This document shows, piece after piece, positions 7,492-15,348 of a stretch of DNA of 56,096 nt. The stretch's first letter is position 1. Each line of letters begins with the position of its first letter. Source of the stretch: an uncultured Ilumatobacter sp. Its GTDB lineage: Bacteria > Actinomycetota > Acidimicrobiia > Acidimicrobiales > Ilumatobacteraceae. A model generated the notes under the pieces. It searched no databases and was not told where the DNA came from. It saw nothing but the letters and a program-made list of their open reading frames with translations. The DNA lies in assembly GCA_937919625.1 (NCBI GenBank), contig CALFRK010000107.1, forward strand, positions 1-56,096. The letters are read 5' to 3'. Both the position numbers and the translations under genes were made by a program.

Positions 7492-8111
7492 GCAAGCCGC
7501 TCGTGCTGGCGTGTGGGGCGCTTGTTCGCGAGCTTCGCGCGGTCCTCGATCAAGAGGGTCTCGGCGACGCTGTCGAGGTCGTCTATCTACCCGCGCCGCT
7601 GCACAATCACCCCGATCGGATCGTGCCAGAGATCGAGGCCCGTCTGGTCGGCGTCGATCCAGATCGTCAGATCTTCCTGGGGTACGCCGATTGCGGCACG
7701 GGGGGGATCCTCGATGCCTTCATCGAGCGCAGCGAGCGGCCGATCACGCGGCTACCCGGCAGCCACTGTTACGAGTTCTTCGCGGGCTCCGCCAGGTTCG
7801 GCGCCCTGCACGAAGAAGAGTTCGGCACTTTCTACCTCACCGACTTTCTCGCCAAGCACTTCACGGCTCTGATCTGGGAGGGGCTCGGCATCGGACAACA
7901 CCCTGAGCTTCGCGACATGTACTTCGCCAACTATCGCCGAGTGGTGCTGCTGTCGCAGAACGATGATCCGGCCGTTGTAGCTGCCGGCCGAGCGGCCGCC
8001 GAGTTGCTCGGCCTCGAGTTCGTTCACGAGCGCACCGGTCTCGAGCCGTTTGCCCGGCCGGTTCGTGTCGCACTGTCGTCGGCGGCGATGGTCGAAAGGG
8101 TGACAATCTGA
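7488..8111 (+). CDS. DUF1638 family protein of unknown function
   Basis: A 207-residue protein matching DUF1638, a family often found next to corrinoid methyltransferase genes and without an assigned activity. The visible conserved points are Cys 9 in VLACGALVREL, His 39 and His 41 in APLHNHP, Cys 69 in GYADCGTGG, and His 93-Cys 94 in LPGSHCYEFF. Three Cys and three His in short conserved motifs suggest a metal or cofactor site; this is inference. No signal peptide or membrane segment is present. Its GTG start overlaps the stop of the corrinoid gene (GTGA), so the two are translated together. A role in corrinoid loading, repair or methyl-group handling would fit the position. Confidence 0.85.
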   Translation: MSKPLVLACGALVRELRAVLDQEGLGDAVEVVYLPAPLHNHPDRIVPEIEARLVGVDPDRQIFLGYADCGTGGILDAFIERSERPITRLPGSHCYEFFAGSARFGALHEEEFGTFYLTDFLAKHFTALIWEGLGIGQHPELRDMYFANYRRVVLLSQNDDPAVVAAGRAAAELLGLEFVHERTGLEPFARPVRVALSSAAMVERVTI

Positions 8112-8554
8112 TGGCTCGTCGCGGTGGTGCCAGCCCTAGCGTGGTCACGATCTATTGGCGCGACATTCCTGCCCAAGTGAATGGGCAGTCGGGCCGCGAC
8201 CGGCACCAGGTCGTGCTGTCGGCCAAGTTTCAGCGAGCGATCGACCGTGCCAAGCGCAAGGCCAACATCTACACGGCTGAGGACGACATCGCTCAGTGGC
8301 ACCGTGTCGGAGCTGCCTGTAATGAAGATTTCGCCGCCGCCGCCGAGGCCGAGGCGAGCAGAATCGAACTCGAGTTCTCGCGCCAGTACCTAGGCAAGCT
8401 GGCGTTCGCGGGTGGCTTGATTGCCGACATCGACGATGCCGATCCTGATCGGTCGGCGCTGTTGGCACTCGAAGAACTCGAAGAAATCAAGGTCGACCTG
8501 GAACAGATCAACGTCGACGTGGAACAGATCAAGATGGAGGAAAATCATGGTTGA
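8111..8554 (+). CDS. 'Virulence factor' family protein (conserved in corrinoid/C1 clusters, function unknown)
   Basis: A 147-residue protein whose first half matches the Pfam 'Virulence factor' family: VVTIYWRDIPAQV, then GRDRHQVVLSAKFQRAIDRA and AEDDIAQWHRVG. The second half is acidic and probably helical, ending in repeats of the form EEIKVDLEQINVDVEQIKME, which could form a coiled coil or docking arm. The family name is historical; such genes are found beside methylenetetrahydrofolate reductase and methyltransferase genes. The ATG overlaps the preceding stop by one base (TGATG), and the downstream start lies inside its own last codons, so it is embedded in the operon. It may be a small accessory subunit of the methyl-transfer complex; that is inference. 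Confidence 0.8.
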   Translation: MARRGGASPSVVTIYWRDIPAQVNGQSGRDRHQVVLSAKFQRAIDRAKRKANIYTAEDDIAQWHRVGAACNEDFAAAAEAEASRIELEFSRQYLGKLAFAGGLIADIDDADPDRSALLALEELEEIKVDLEQINVDVEQIKMEENHG

Positions 8555-9455
8555 GACGCGTTTGAGTTCGGCGACCAAGGAAGTCGTGATCGGCTTCGGT
8601 CGGCCGTTCGTGATGATTGGCGAACGGATCAACCCCACGGGCCGCAAGCTGCTCGCGGCGGAGATGCTGAGCGGCGATTTCAGCCGTGTCGAGGCCGACG
8701 CCATCGCCCAAGTCGAGGCCGGCGCTCACATGCTCGACATCAATGCAGGCATCCCGCTCGCCGACGAGCCGGCGTTGATGGCCCGCGCCGTGCAGCTTGT
8801 TCAGAGCATCACCAATGTGCCGCTCTCGATCGACTCGTCGATCATCGAGGCGCTCGAGGCCGGGCTTGCGGTCTATCAGGGCAAGCCGCTGGTCAACTCG
8901 GTCACCGGCGAGGACGAGGTGCTCGAACGGGTACTGCCGCTGGTCGCCAGGTATGGCGCCGCCGTGGTGGCGATCTCGAATGACGAAACCGGTATTTCCG
9001 AAGACCCGAACGTGCGCTTCGCCGTGGCCCAGAAGATCGTGCACCGCGCCGCCGACTACGGGATTCCTGCCAGCGACATCGTGGTCGACCCTCTCGTGAT
9101 GCCGATCGGGGCGATGGGCACCGCTGGTCAGCAGGCGTTTGCTCTGTTGCGCCGCCTGCGTGAGGAGCTCAAGGTCAACACCACATGTGGTGCCTCGAAC
9201 GTCAGCTTCGGGTTGCCGAACCGGCAACAAGTGACGGGTACGTTTCTGTCGATGGCGATCGCCTCGGGGATGACGTCGGCGATCATGAACCCGATGCACC
9301 CCGAGGTGAAGTCGGCGGTGATGGCGGCAGACGTGCTGATGGGCACCGATCGCGATTGTGCCGCCTGGATCCGTGCCAACCGCGATCCCAACGCCTCCGC
9401 TGGTCAGGGTGGGCGCGGCGGGCGCGAAGGCCGCCGTCGAAGGTCGGCTGCGTGA
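8547..9455 (+). CDS. Methyltetrahydrofolate:corrinoid methyltransferase (pterin-binding, MtgA/AcsE-like)
   Basis: A 302-residue DHPS-like TIM-barrel enzyme that moves a methyl group between the corrinoid protein and tetrahydrofolate. Near the N-terminus, IGERINPTGRKLL is the characteristic pterin-binding strand; VEAGAHMLDINAGIP and VPLSIDSS carry the Asp and Asn residues that hold the pterin; VNSVTGEDEVLERVLPL and TTCGASNVSFGLPNRQ complete the barrel. The start is the ATG at 8547, which overlaps the end of the previous gene and has GGAGG seven bases upstream (8536-8540). The frame is open further 5' but only in another reading of the upstream gene. In this cluster the likely direction is catabolic, making methyl-THF for the MetF-like enzyme at 13044. 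The C-terminal 20 residues are Gly/Arg-rich. Confidence 0.9.
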   Translation: MVETRLSSATKEVVIGFGRPFVMIGERINPTGRKLLAAEMLSGDFSRVEADAIAQVEAGAHMLDINAGIPLADEPALMARAVQLVQSITNVPLSIDSSIIEALEAGLAVYQGKPLVNSVTGEDEVLERVLPLVARYGAAVVAISNDETGISEDPNVRFAVAQKIVHRAADYGIPASDIVVDPLVMPIGAMGTAGQQAFALLRRLREELKVNTTCGASNVSFGLPNRQQVTGTFLSMAIASGMTSAIMNPMHPEVKSAVMAADVLMGTDRDCAAWIRANRDPNASAGQGGRGGREGRRRRSAA

Positions 9456-9459
9456 TCCC

Positions 9460-11466
9460 GTGGGCGATCACCGGATCGTCTTTACGCCATCGGGACTGAG
9501 CGGTAACGTCGAGCACGGCACGACAGTGCTCGAGGCGGCGCGCCGCATGGGTGCCGACCTCGACACGGTCTGTGGTGGGCGTGGCATCTGCGGCCGCTGC
9601 CAGGTCGCTCCAGCGCTTGGCTCTTTTGCCAAGTGGGGGATCACGGTTGGCTCCGGTGCGCTGGGCCCAAATGCTTCGATCGAAACCGACTACCGGGGTA
9701 ACCGACCGCTGCTGGACGGACATCGTCTTGGGTGTGCGGCGACCGTTGTGGGCGATGTCGTCGTTGACATCCCACCTGCCAGCCAGCGTCATCGCCAGGT
9801 GGTCCGCAAGGATCTCGACCTGCCACCGATCGTGGTCGATCCGTCGTTCGCTCTGTGGTATGTCGAGGTGGCCAAGGCTGAGCTGGGTGACGAGTCGACA
9901 GCGAGCGGCACATTGGCCAGCGCAGTCCAAGAGCAGCACAGCAAAACTCGGCCGACCACCCCGTTCTCCGTGCTGTCTTCAATACAGCCTGCGATCGATC
10001 GTGGCAATGGCGCCGTGACTGTTGCAATCGACGAGCGCAACCAGATCGTTGCCGCCTGGCCCGGCTTTGCAGATGCCGCGTACGGCGTCGCGGTGGATGT
10101 CGGGTCGACCACGGTTGCCGGCCACTTGTGCGATCTCACCACCGGCGAGGTGCTGGCCAGCGCCGGCCGGATGAACCCGCAAATCAAGTTCGGTGAAGAC
10201 CTGATGAGCCGGGTGTCGTACGTGATGATGAACCCTGGCGGCGAGGTCGAGCTGACTCAAACGATCCGCGGGGCGCTCGACGAACTGATCGGTGAGTTGG
10301 TCGAACAGATCGGCGCTCACCGTGACCGGGTGCTCGAGATTGTCATCGTCGGCAACCCGATCATGCATCACATCGTGCTCGGTATCGACCCGACACCGCT
10401 TGGGCAAGCTCCTTTCACGCTGGCGACCAACGAGGCGGTCATCGTCCAAGCAGTTCAGCTCGATCTGGCGCTGCCCAACGCCCGCTGTTGGGTCGGCCCG
10501 TGCATCGCCGGCCATGTCGGTGCCGACACCGCAGCCGCGATCCTGGCCGAGGGGCCACATCGCTCGGAGACGATGCAGTTGCTGGTCGACATCGGAACGA
10601 ATGCTGAGATCGTGCTTGGCGACCGCACCCGGCAGTTCGCCGCCTCCAGTCCAACCGGCCCGGCTTTCGAGGGGGCCCAGATCAGCTCGGGCCAACGCGC
10701 CACGGCTGGTGCGATCGAGGGCGTGCGGATCGACCCGGCAACGCTCGAACCGCGCATCAAGGTGATCGGCGCCGACGTGTGGTCAGACGATCCGACGTTT
10801 GACGAGGCCACGAAAGGTCTCGACATCTCCGGCATCTGTGGTTCTGGCATTATCGACGTCGTCGCCGAAATGTATTTGGCGAGTGTGATCGACCGGGACG
10901 GTGTGATCCGCGGCGAGCTCGCAACTCGCTCGCCGCGCATCGTCGAGGACGGCCGCACATTCTCGTACGTACTGTGGGGTGACGGCGCCGGCAGGATCGC
11001 TGTCACGCAGAACGACATCCGTGCGATCCAACTTGCCAAGGCGGCGCTGCGGGCGGGCATCGACCTGCTGGTCGAACATGCCGGAAACCCACCGATCGGT
11101 GAGGTCCGTCTGGCAGGAGCGTTTGGCGCCCACATCGACCCGCTGCATGCGATGGTGCTCGGGCTCGTGCCTGATTGCCCGTTGTCAAGCGTGCGGGCGG
11201 TTGGCAACTCCGCCGGTACTGGTGCCGTGCAAGCATTGTTGTCGCGAGCCTTGCGGGCCGAGATGGAACAGGCCGTTCGCGACGTGATGAAGATCGAAAC
11301 AGCGACCGAGCCACGATTCCAAGAGCTGTTTGTTGCGGCGATGGCATTGCCGCACGCCACCGCTCCGGCGCCAAATCTGGCCAATCTCGTCACGCTTCCG
11401 GCCCCGCAGGAACGAACCGAGACCGGTGGGCGCACCCGCCGACGACGTAAGGGGACAAACGAATGA
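9460..11466 (+). CDS. RACo-type corrinoid activation protein (2Fe-2S ferredoxin plus ASKHA ATPase domain)
   Basis: A reductive activator of corrinoid proteins. It would use ATP and an iron-sulfur centre to return accidentally oxidised Co(II) to active Co(I). An N-terminal 2Fe-2S ferredoxin domain shows CGGRGICGRC followed by a fourth Cys in HRLGCAATVVGD. After a linker comes the DUF4445/ASKHA ATPase region with AVDVGSTTVAGHL (phosphate 1), LVDIGTNAEIVLG (phosphate 2), ISGICGSGIIDVVAEM and a C-terminal RLAGAFGAHIDP segment. About 668 residues, normal for the family. The start is uncertain: the GTG at 9460, 5 bp after the upstream stop, gives a family-like N-terminus; in-frame GTGs at 9358 and 9409 overlap the upstream gene. 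The stop overlaps the next ATG (ATGA). Confidence 0.9.
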   Translation: MGDHRIVFTPSGLSGNVEHGTTVLEAARRMGADLDTVCGGRGICGRCQVAPALGSFAKWGITVGSGALGPNASIETDYRGNRPLLDGHRLGCAATVVGDVVVDIPPASQRHRQVVRKDLDLPPIVVDPSFALWYVEVAKAELGDESTASGTLASAVQEQHSKTRPTTPFSVLSSIQPAIDRGNGAVTVAIDERNQIVAAWPGFADAAYGVAVDVGSTTVAGHLCDLTTGEVLASAGRMNPQIKFGEDLMSRVSYVMMNPGGEVELTQTIRGALDELIGELVEQIGAHRDRVLEIVIVGNPIMHHIVLGIDPTPLGQAPFTLATNEAVIVQAVQLDLALPNARCWVGPCIAGHVGADTAAAILAEGPHRSETMQLLVDIGTNAEIVLGDRTRQFAASSPTGPAFEGAQISSGQRATAGAIEGVRIDPATLEPRIKVIGADVWSDDPTFDEATKGLDISGICGSGIIDVVAEMYLASVIDRDGVIRGELATRSPRIVEDGRTFSYVLWGDGAGRIAVTQNDIRAIQLAKAALRAGIDLLVEHAGNPPIGEVRLAGAFGAHIDPLHAMVLGLVPDCPLSSVRAVGNSAGTGAVQALLSRALRAEMEQAVRDVMKIETATEPRFQELFVAAMALPHATAPAPNLANLVTLPAPQERTETGGRTRRRRKGTNE

Positions 11467-13016
11467 CCGACGCCGATCCAGAACCAGAACACCGAGGCCG
11501 GCGTGCCGGAGGCCGCCAAGCTCGACACACGTTGCGCACCGCCGCCGACACATCAGCGGTGGCCTTCTTGACCCGCACGATCAAGCCATTCGAACTCGTC
11601 AACGACGAGGGGCTCGAGATGCTCGAGCACAACGCCGACACGATCCTCGAAACTGTCGGCGTCGAGATCCGCGATTACCCCTCGGCGATCGAGCGTTTTC
11701 GCAACGCCGGAGCAGACGTCGAGGGCACTCGGGTCCGTTTCCCGCGCGGGATGTGCCGCCAGATCGTGCAGGCCACTGCACCAGCGATCTACACCCAACA
11801 CGGCCGCAATAGCGACCGCAACGTGCAGATCGGTGGCGATGCGACCGTGTTTGCCCCCAACTACGGGTCGCCGTTTGTGCACGACATCGACGCCGGACGT
11901 CGATATGCCACGCTCGTCGATTTTGAGAACTTCGTCAAGCTCACGTACATGTCGCCATACCTGCACCACAGCGGCGGCACGGTCTGCGAACCCGTCGACG
12001 TACCGGTCAGCAAGCGTCACCTCGACATGTTGTATAGCCATCTGCGCTACAGCGATAAGCCGTTGATGGGCTCGGTCACCGCCGGCGAACGCGCCTTCGA
12101 TTCGGTCGAGATGGCCCGAATCGCATTCGGCGGCGACCTGCAGGACCGCACCGTCTTGACGAGCCTGATCAACGCCTCGTCTCCGCTCGTCTGGGACGCG
12201 ACGATGCTAGAGGCGGCCGAGGTGTATGCCACCCACAACCAGGCCTGCATCATGACGCCGTTCATCCTCGCCGGAGCGATGGCCCCCGTGACGTCGGCCG
12301 GCGTGGCTGCCCAAAGCCTGGCCGAGGCGTTGGCCGGCATGGCGTTCTGCCAGCTCGTGCGTCCGGGCGCTCCCGTGATCCTCGGATCATTTGCGAGTTC
12401 GATGTCGATGCAGAGCGGGGCGCCTACGTTCGGCACGCCCGAGCCGGCGATGGTGTTGTACACGATGGGTCAACTGGCTCGCAGGCTCGGTGTGCCGTTT
12501 CGGTCGGGTGGCTCATTGTGCGCCTCGAAGCTGCCCGACGCCCAGGCTGCCTACGAGTCGTCGTCGACGCTGCAACCCACGGTGCTCGGAGGCGTCAATT
12601 TCGTGCTTCACGCCGCCGGCTGGCTGGAAGGTGGGTTGGCGATCGGCTATGAGAAGTTCGTGCTGGACTGCGACCAGCTCGGCGCCATGTCGACCTTTGT
12701 CAAGGGGATCGACCTCAGCGAGAACGGGCAAGCGCTCGATGCGATCGTCGAGCACGAGCCGGGTATGCACTTCCTCGGAACCGCCCACACGCTCGCCAAT
12801 TTCGAGTCGGCGTTCTACCGCTCGAACACCGCTGACAACAACAGCTACGAACAATGGCTTGACGACGGCGCCCTCGACGCCGCCCAGCGCGCCAACAAGA
12901 TCTGGAAAGAGCAGCTTGCGTCGTACGAGGCGCCGGCCATCGACGATGGCGTCGATGCCGAACTGTGTGACTATGTCGCTCGCCGCAAGATCGAACTGCC
13001 AGATACGTTCGCCTGA
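11463..13016 (+). CDS. MttB-family (non-pyrrolysine) methyltransferase 1
   Basis: A 517-residue member of the trimethylamine methyltransferase (MttB) superfamily. The frame has no internal TAG, so it is a non-pyrrolysine enzyme like the glycine betaine methyltransferase MtgB, which demethylates quaternary amines onto a corrinoid protein. Conserved blocks include YGSPFVHDIDAGRRYATL, YLHHSGGTVCEPVDVP with the following KRHLDMLYSH, PFILAGAMAPVT, SMSMQSGAPTFGTPEPA and VNFVLHAAGWLEGGLAIGYE. The N-terminal 25 residues are basic and Arg-rich. It is translationally coupled to the RACo gene and closely resembles the MttB protein at 15349, so the two are paralogs with probably related substrates. The exact quaternary amine (glycine betaine, proline betaine, carnitine, choline or other) cannot be read from sequence. 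Confidence 0.9.
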   Translation: MTDADPEPEHRGRRAGGRQARHTLRTAADTSAVAFLTRTIKPFELVNDEGLEMLEHNADTILETVGVEIRDYPSAIERFRNAGADVEGTRVRFPRGMCRQIVQATAPAIYTQHGRNSDRNVQIGGDATVFAPNYGSPFVHDIDAGRRYATLVDFENFVKLTYMSPYLHHSGGTVCEPVDVPVSKRHLDMLYSHLRYSDKPLMGSVTAGERAFDSVEMARIAFGGDLQDRTVLTSLINASSPLVWDATMLEAAEVYATHNQACIMTPFILAGAMAPVTSAGVAAQSLAEALAGMAFCQLVRPGAPVILGSFASSMSMQSGAPTFGTPEPAMVLYTMGQLARRLGVPFRSGGSLCASKLPDAQAAYESSSTLQPTVLGGVNFVLHAAGWLEGGLAIGYEKFVLDCDQLGAMSTFVKGIDLSENGQALDAIVEHEPGMHFLGTAHTLANFESAFYRSNTADNNSYEQWLDDGALDAAQRANKIWKEQLASYEAPAIDDGVDAELCDYVARRKIELPDTFA

Positions 13017-13043
13017 CCTGAGACGATAACCAGGAGACCAAAC

Positions 13044-13946
13044 ATGTTGAATCTGTTGAAGAAGATGCGAAAGGCCGCCGAGTCGGCGCCCGAGCGAGCG
13101 ATCTCGCCTGCGATGCGCGGCCTGGTCGCTGACATGCAGTACGAGATCATCCCGATGAAGTCGATCGAGCAGGCGATCGAAGATCTTCCCTTGCACGCCC
13201 ATGTGTCGGTCACGTGCTCGCCCGTCAAGGGGATCGTTGCCACCTTGGAGTATGTCGAGCGCCTGATCGAGCTCGGTCATCATCCGGTTCCGCACGTAGC
13301 TGCCAGGTTGGTCGAGGGGCCCGAACAGGTCGCCCAGTTGGCGGCATGGCTGCGCCAATACGAGATTTCTGAGCTGTTCGTCATCGCCGGTGACGCTCCC
13401 GAGCCGGTCGGACCGTACGAGGGCGCGCTGCCGTTCATCCGCGACCTGCTGGCCTCCGATTCTGGCGTTCAGCGGGTGGGCATCGCCGGGTATCCCGACG
13501 GCCACGGAATGATGGACGACGACGAGGTCAGCAGCCATCTGCACGCCAAGCAGACGTTGCTGGCCAAGGCGGGTGTCGGTGGCTGGGTCTCGACGCAGAT
13601 GTGTCTCGACGATGCCACGATCCGTCGATGGATCAACGCCGAGCGGGCGAGCGGATTGACGCTGCCGATTCGACTCGGCCTGCCTGGTGTGGTCGACCGC
13701 ACGCGTCTGATGACGGTGGGCACCAGGTTGGGTATCGGCACATCGATGCGGTTCCTCGCCAAGAACCGTTCGACCGTGATGCACCTGATGGCCCCCGGCG
13801 GCTTCGACCCGACCGACATGGTCGCCGCGTTTGCCGAAGATGCGAAGGGCCTTGGCATCGAGGCATTGCATTCGTTTACATTCAATGCCGTGGCCGATAC
13901 TCGGGCGTGGCAGGAAGCCATCGCCGGCGTGGCGACCGGACAGTGA
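13044..13946 (+). CDS. Methylenetetrahydrofolate reductase family protein (MetF-like)
   Basis: A 300-residue FAD-dependent TIM-barrel enzyme of the MetF family. In this setting it probably runs in the oxidative direction, converting methyl-THF from the pterin methyltransferase to methylene-THF. Visible marks are MQYEIIPMKSIEQ, where the Glu is in the place of the catalytic acid, HAHVSVTCSPVKGI, HHPVPHVAARLV, ELFVIAGDAPEPVGPYEGAL, a GIAGYPDGH turn, and LHAKQTLLAKAGVGGWVSTQMC. It is a divergent, short version compared with biosynthetic MetF. AGGAG lies 9 bases before the ATG. It follows the first mttB gene by 27 bp and precedes the DAO flavoprotein by 31 bp. Confidence 0.88.
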   Translation: MLNLLKKMRKAAESAPERAISPAMRGLVADMQYEIIPMKSIEQAIEDLPLHAHVSVTCSPVKGIVATLEYVERLIELGHHPVPHVAARLVEGPEQVAQLAAWLRQYEISELFVIAGDAPEPVGPYEGALPFIRDLLASDSGVQRVGIAGYPDGHGMMDDDEVSSHLHAKQTLLAKAGVGGWVSTQMCLDDATIRRWINAERASGLTLPIRLGLPGVVDRTRLMTVGTRLGIGTSMRFLAKNRSTVMHLMAPGGFDPTDMVAAFAEDAKGLGIEALHSFTFNAVADTRAWQEAIAGVATGQ

Positions 13947-13977
13947 TGCTTTCGCGAGTTAAGTGAAGGAGAACGAT

Positions 13978-15279
13978 GTGGAGCAATCAGTCGACGCGAT
14001 CGTAATCGGGGCCGGGGTGATCGGATCCTCGGTGGCTCTCGAGCTGGCGCGCGGCGGGCGGCAGGTGGTCGTGGTCGACAAAGGCCTCGGTGCTGGTGCT
14101 GGGTCGACCAGCGCCTCGTCGTCGATCATCCGTTACAGCTACTCGACTCGCGATGCGATCCTTACCGCCTGGGAGGCGGCCCAGATGTGGTTCGACTGGG
14201 AACGCCACCTCGGCACGGTCGACCCCGACGGGATGGCCCGGTTCGTCGAGTGCGGCAATCTGATCCTGCGAACAACTGGCTATGACGGCACGGCGATCAC
14301 GCCATGGTGGGACGAGTTCGACATCCCGTACGAGGATCTCGACGCGGCGGCACTCCGCCAGCGGTTCCCGGTGCTCGACGTTGGTAAGTACTACCCTCCC
14401 AAGCTGATCGATGATCCGGCCTTCGCCGACGAGGCGATCGGTGAGCTGACGGCCTTGTACAGTCCGAACTGCGGGTTCATCGACGACCCGATGCTGTCGG
14501 CCAAGAACCTCGCGTATGCGGCGCGGCAACATGGAGCAGAGTTTCGGTTTCGCTCAGAGGTCGTATCGATAAATCAAGCCGACAATGCGGTCAGCGGCGT
14601 CACACTGGCATCGGGCGAGTCGCTCACTGCGCCCGTGGTCGTCAATGTCGGTGGACCGCATTCGAGCATCATCAACACCATGGCCGGTGTCACCGACGAC
14701 ATGACGATCGGCCATCGCGCCCTCCGCCAGGAGGTGTTTACGGCTCACGCGCCGGTCGGGCTACGGCTGGAGGACGGTGCGCCGTTTGTGAGCGATCTCG
14801 ACGTTGGTCAATACTTCCGTCCTCAGATCGGTGGCACCCTATTGATCGGAGGGTCTGAGCCCGAGTGTGATGAGCTGCACTGGATCGACGACCCCGACAC
14901 AAACTCTGAGTACCCGACCGTCGAGGTGTGGGAAACCGCCATGATGCGCGTCGCCAGGCGTGTTCCAGAGTTCGGGGTACCGTCCCAGCCGGTCGGGCTG
15001 GCTGCGCTGTACGACGCCTCCGACGACTGGGTACCGATCTACGATCGCTCCAACCTGTACGGATTCTTCATGGCCTGTGGCACCAGCGGCAACCAGTTCA
15101 AGAACGCGCCGATCGCCGGTCAGTACATGCGGGCGATCATCGACGCCACGATGGGCGGGCACGACCACGACGCCGAGCCGGTGCAGTTTGCTGGGGAACA
15201 CACCGGTCAGATGATTAATCTCGGGGCCTTTTCGCGCCGTCGCGAGAAGGCAATCACGTCCGGCACCGTTATGGGCTGA
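13978..15279 (+). CDS. FAD-dependent oxidoreductase, DAO family (sarcosine oxidase/dehydrogenase-like)
   Basis: A 433-residue single-domain DAO flavoprotein that probably oxidises an N-methyl group of a secondary or tertiary amine (sarcosine-type chemistry). The N-terminus has the FAD-binding GAGVIGSSVALELARGG, then ASSSIIRYSYSTRD, an Arg-containing segment typical of monomeric sarcosine oxidase relatives, and near the C-terminus MACGTSGNQFKNAPIAG, the second FAD-contact region. The GTG at 13978 is preferred because AAGGAG lies six bases upstream; an earlier GTG at 13963 overlaps that site. In the cluster it would act after an MttB-type enzyme has removed one methyl group, taking the product further toward the unmethylated amino acid. 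Whether it uses oxygen, ETF or quinone is not clear. Confidence 0.87.
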   Translation: MEQSVDAIVIGAGVIGSSVALELARGGRQVVVVDKGLGAGAGSTSASSSIIRYSYSTRDAILTAWEAAQMWFDWERHLGTVDPDGMARFVECGNLILRTTGYDGTAITPWWDEFDIPYEDLDAAALRQRFPVLDVGKYYPPKLIDDPAFADEAIGELTALYSPNCGFIDDPMLSAKNLAYAARQHGAEFRFRSEVVSINQADNAVSGVTLASGESLTAPVVVNVGGPHSSIINTMAGVTDDMTIGHRALRQEVFTAHAPVGLRLEDGAPFVSDLDVGQYFRPQIGGTLLIGGSEPECDELHWIDDPDTNSEYPTVEVWETAMMRVARRVPEFGVPSQPVGLAALYDASDDWVPIYDRSNLYGFFMACGTSGNQFKNAPIAGQYMRAIIDATMGGHDHDAEPVQFAGEHTGQMINLGAFSRRREKAITSGTVMG

Positions 15280-15348
15280 TACGCCAACTAACACGGCGAC
15301 TACGACAACAATTACCACGACAATTACGACGACAGCAGAGGGGCAGCG

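Noticed and set aside
12513-13871. A 452-codon minus-strand open frame opposite mttB1 and the MetF-like gene
   Set aside because: It spans two well-supported plus-strand genes and the gap between them, and its translation shows no family features.
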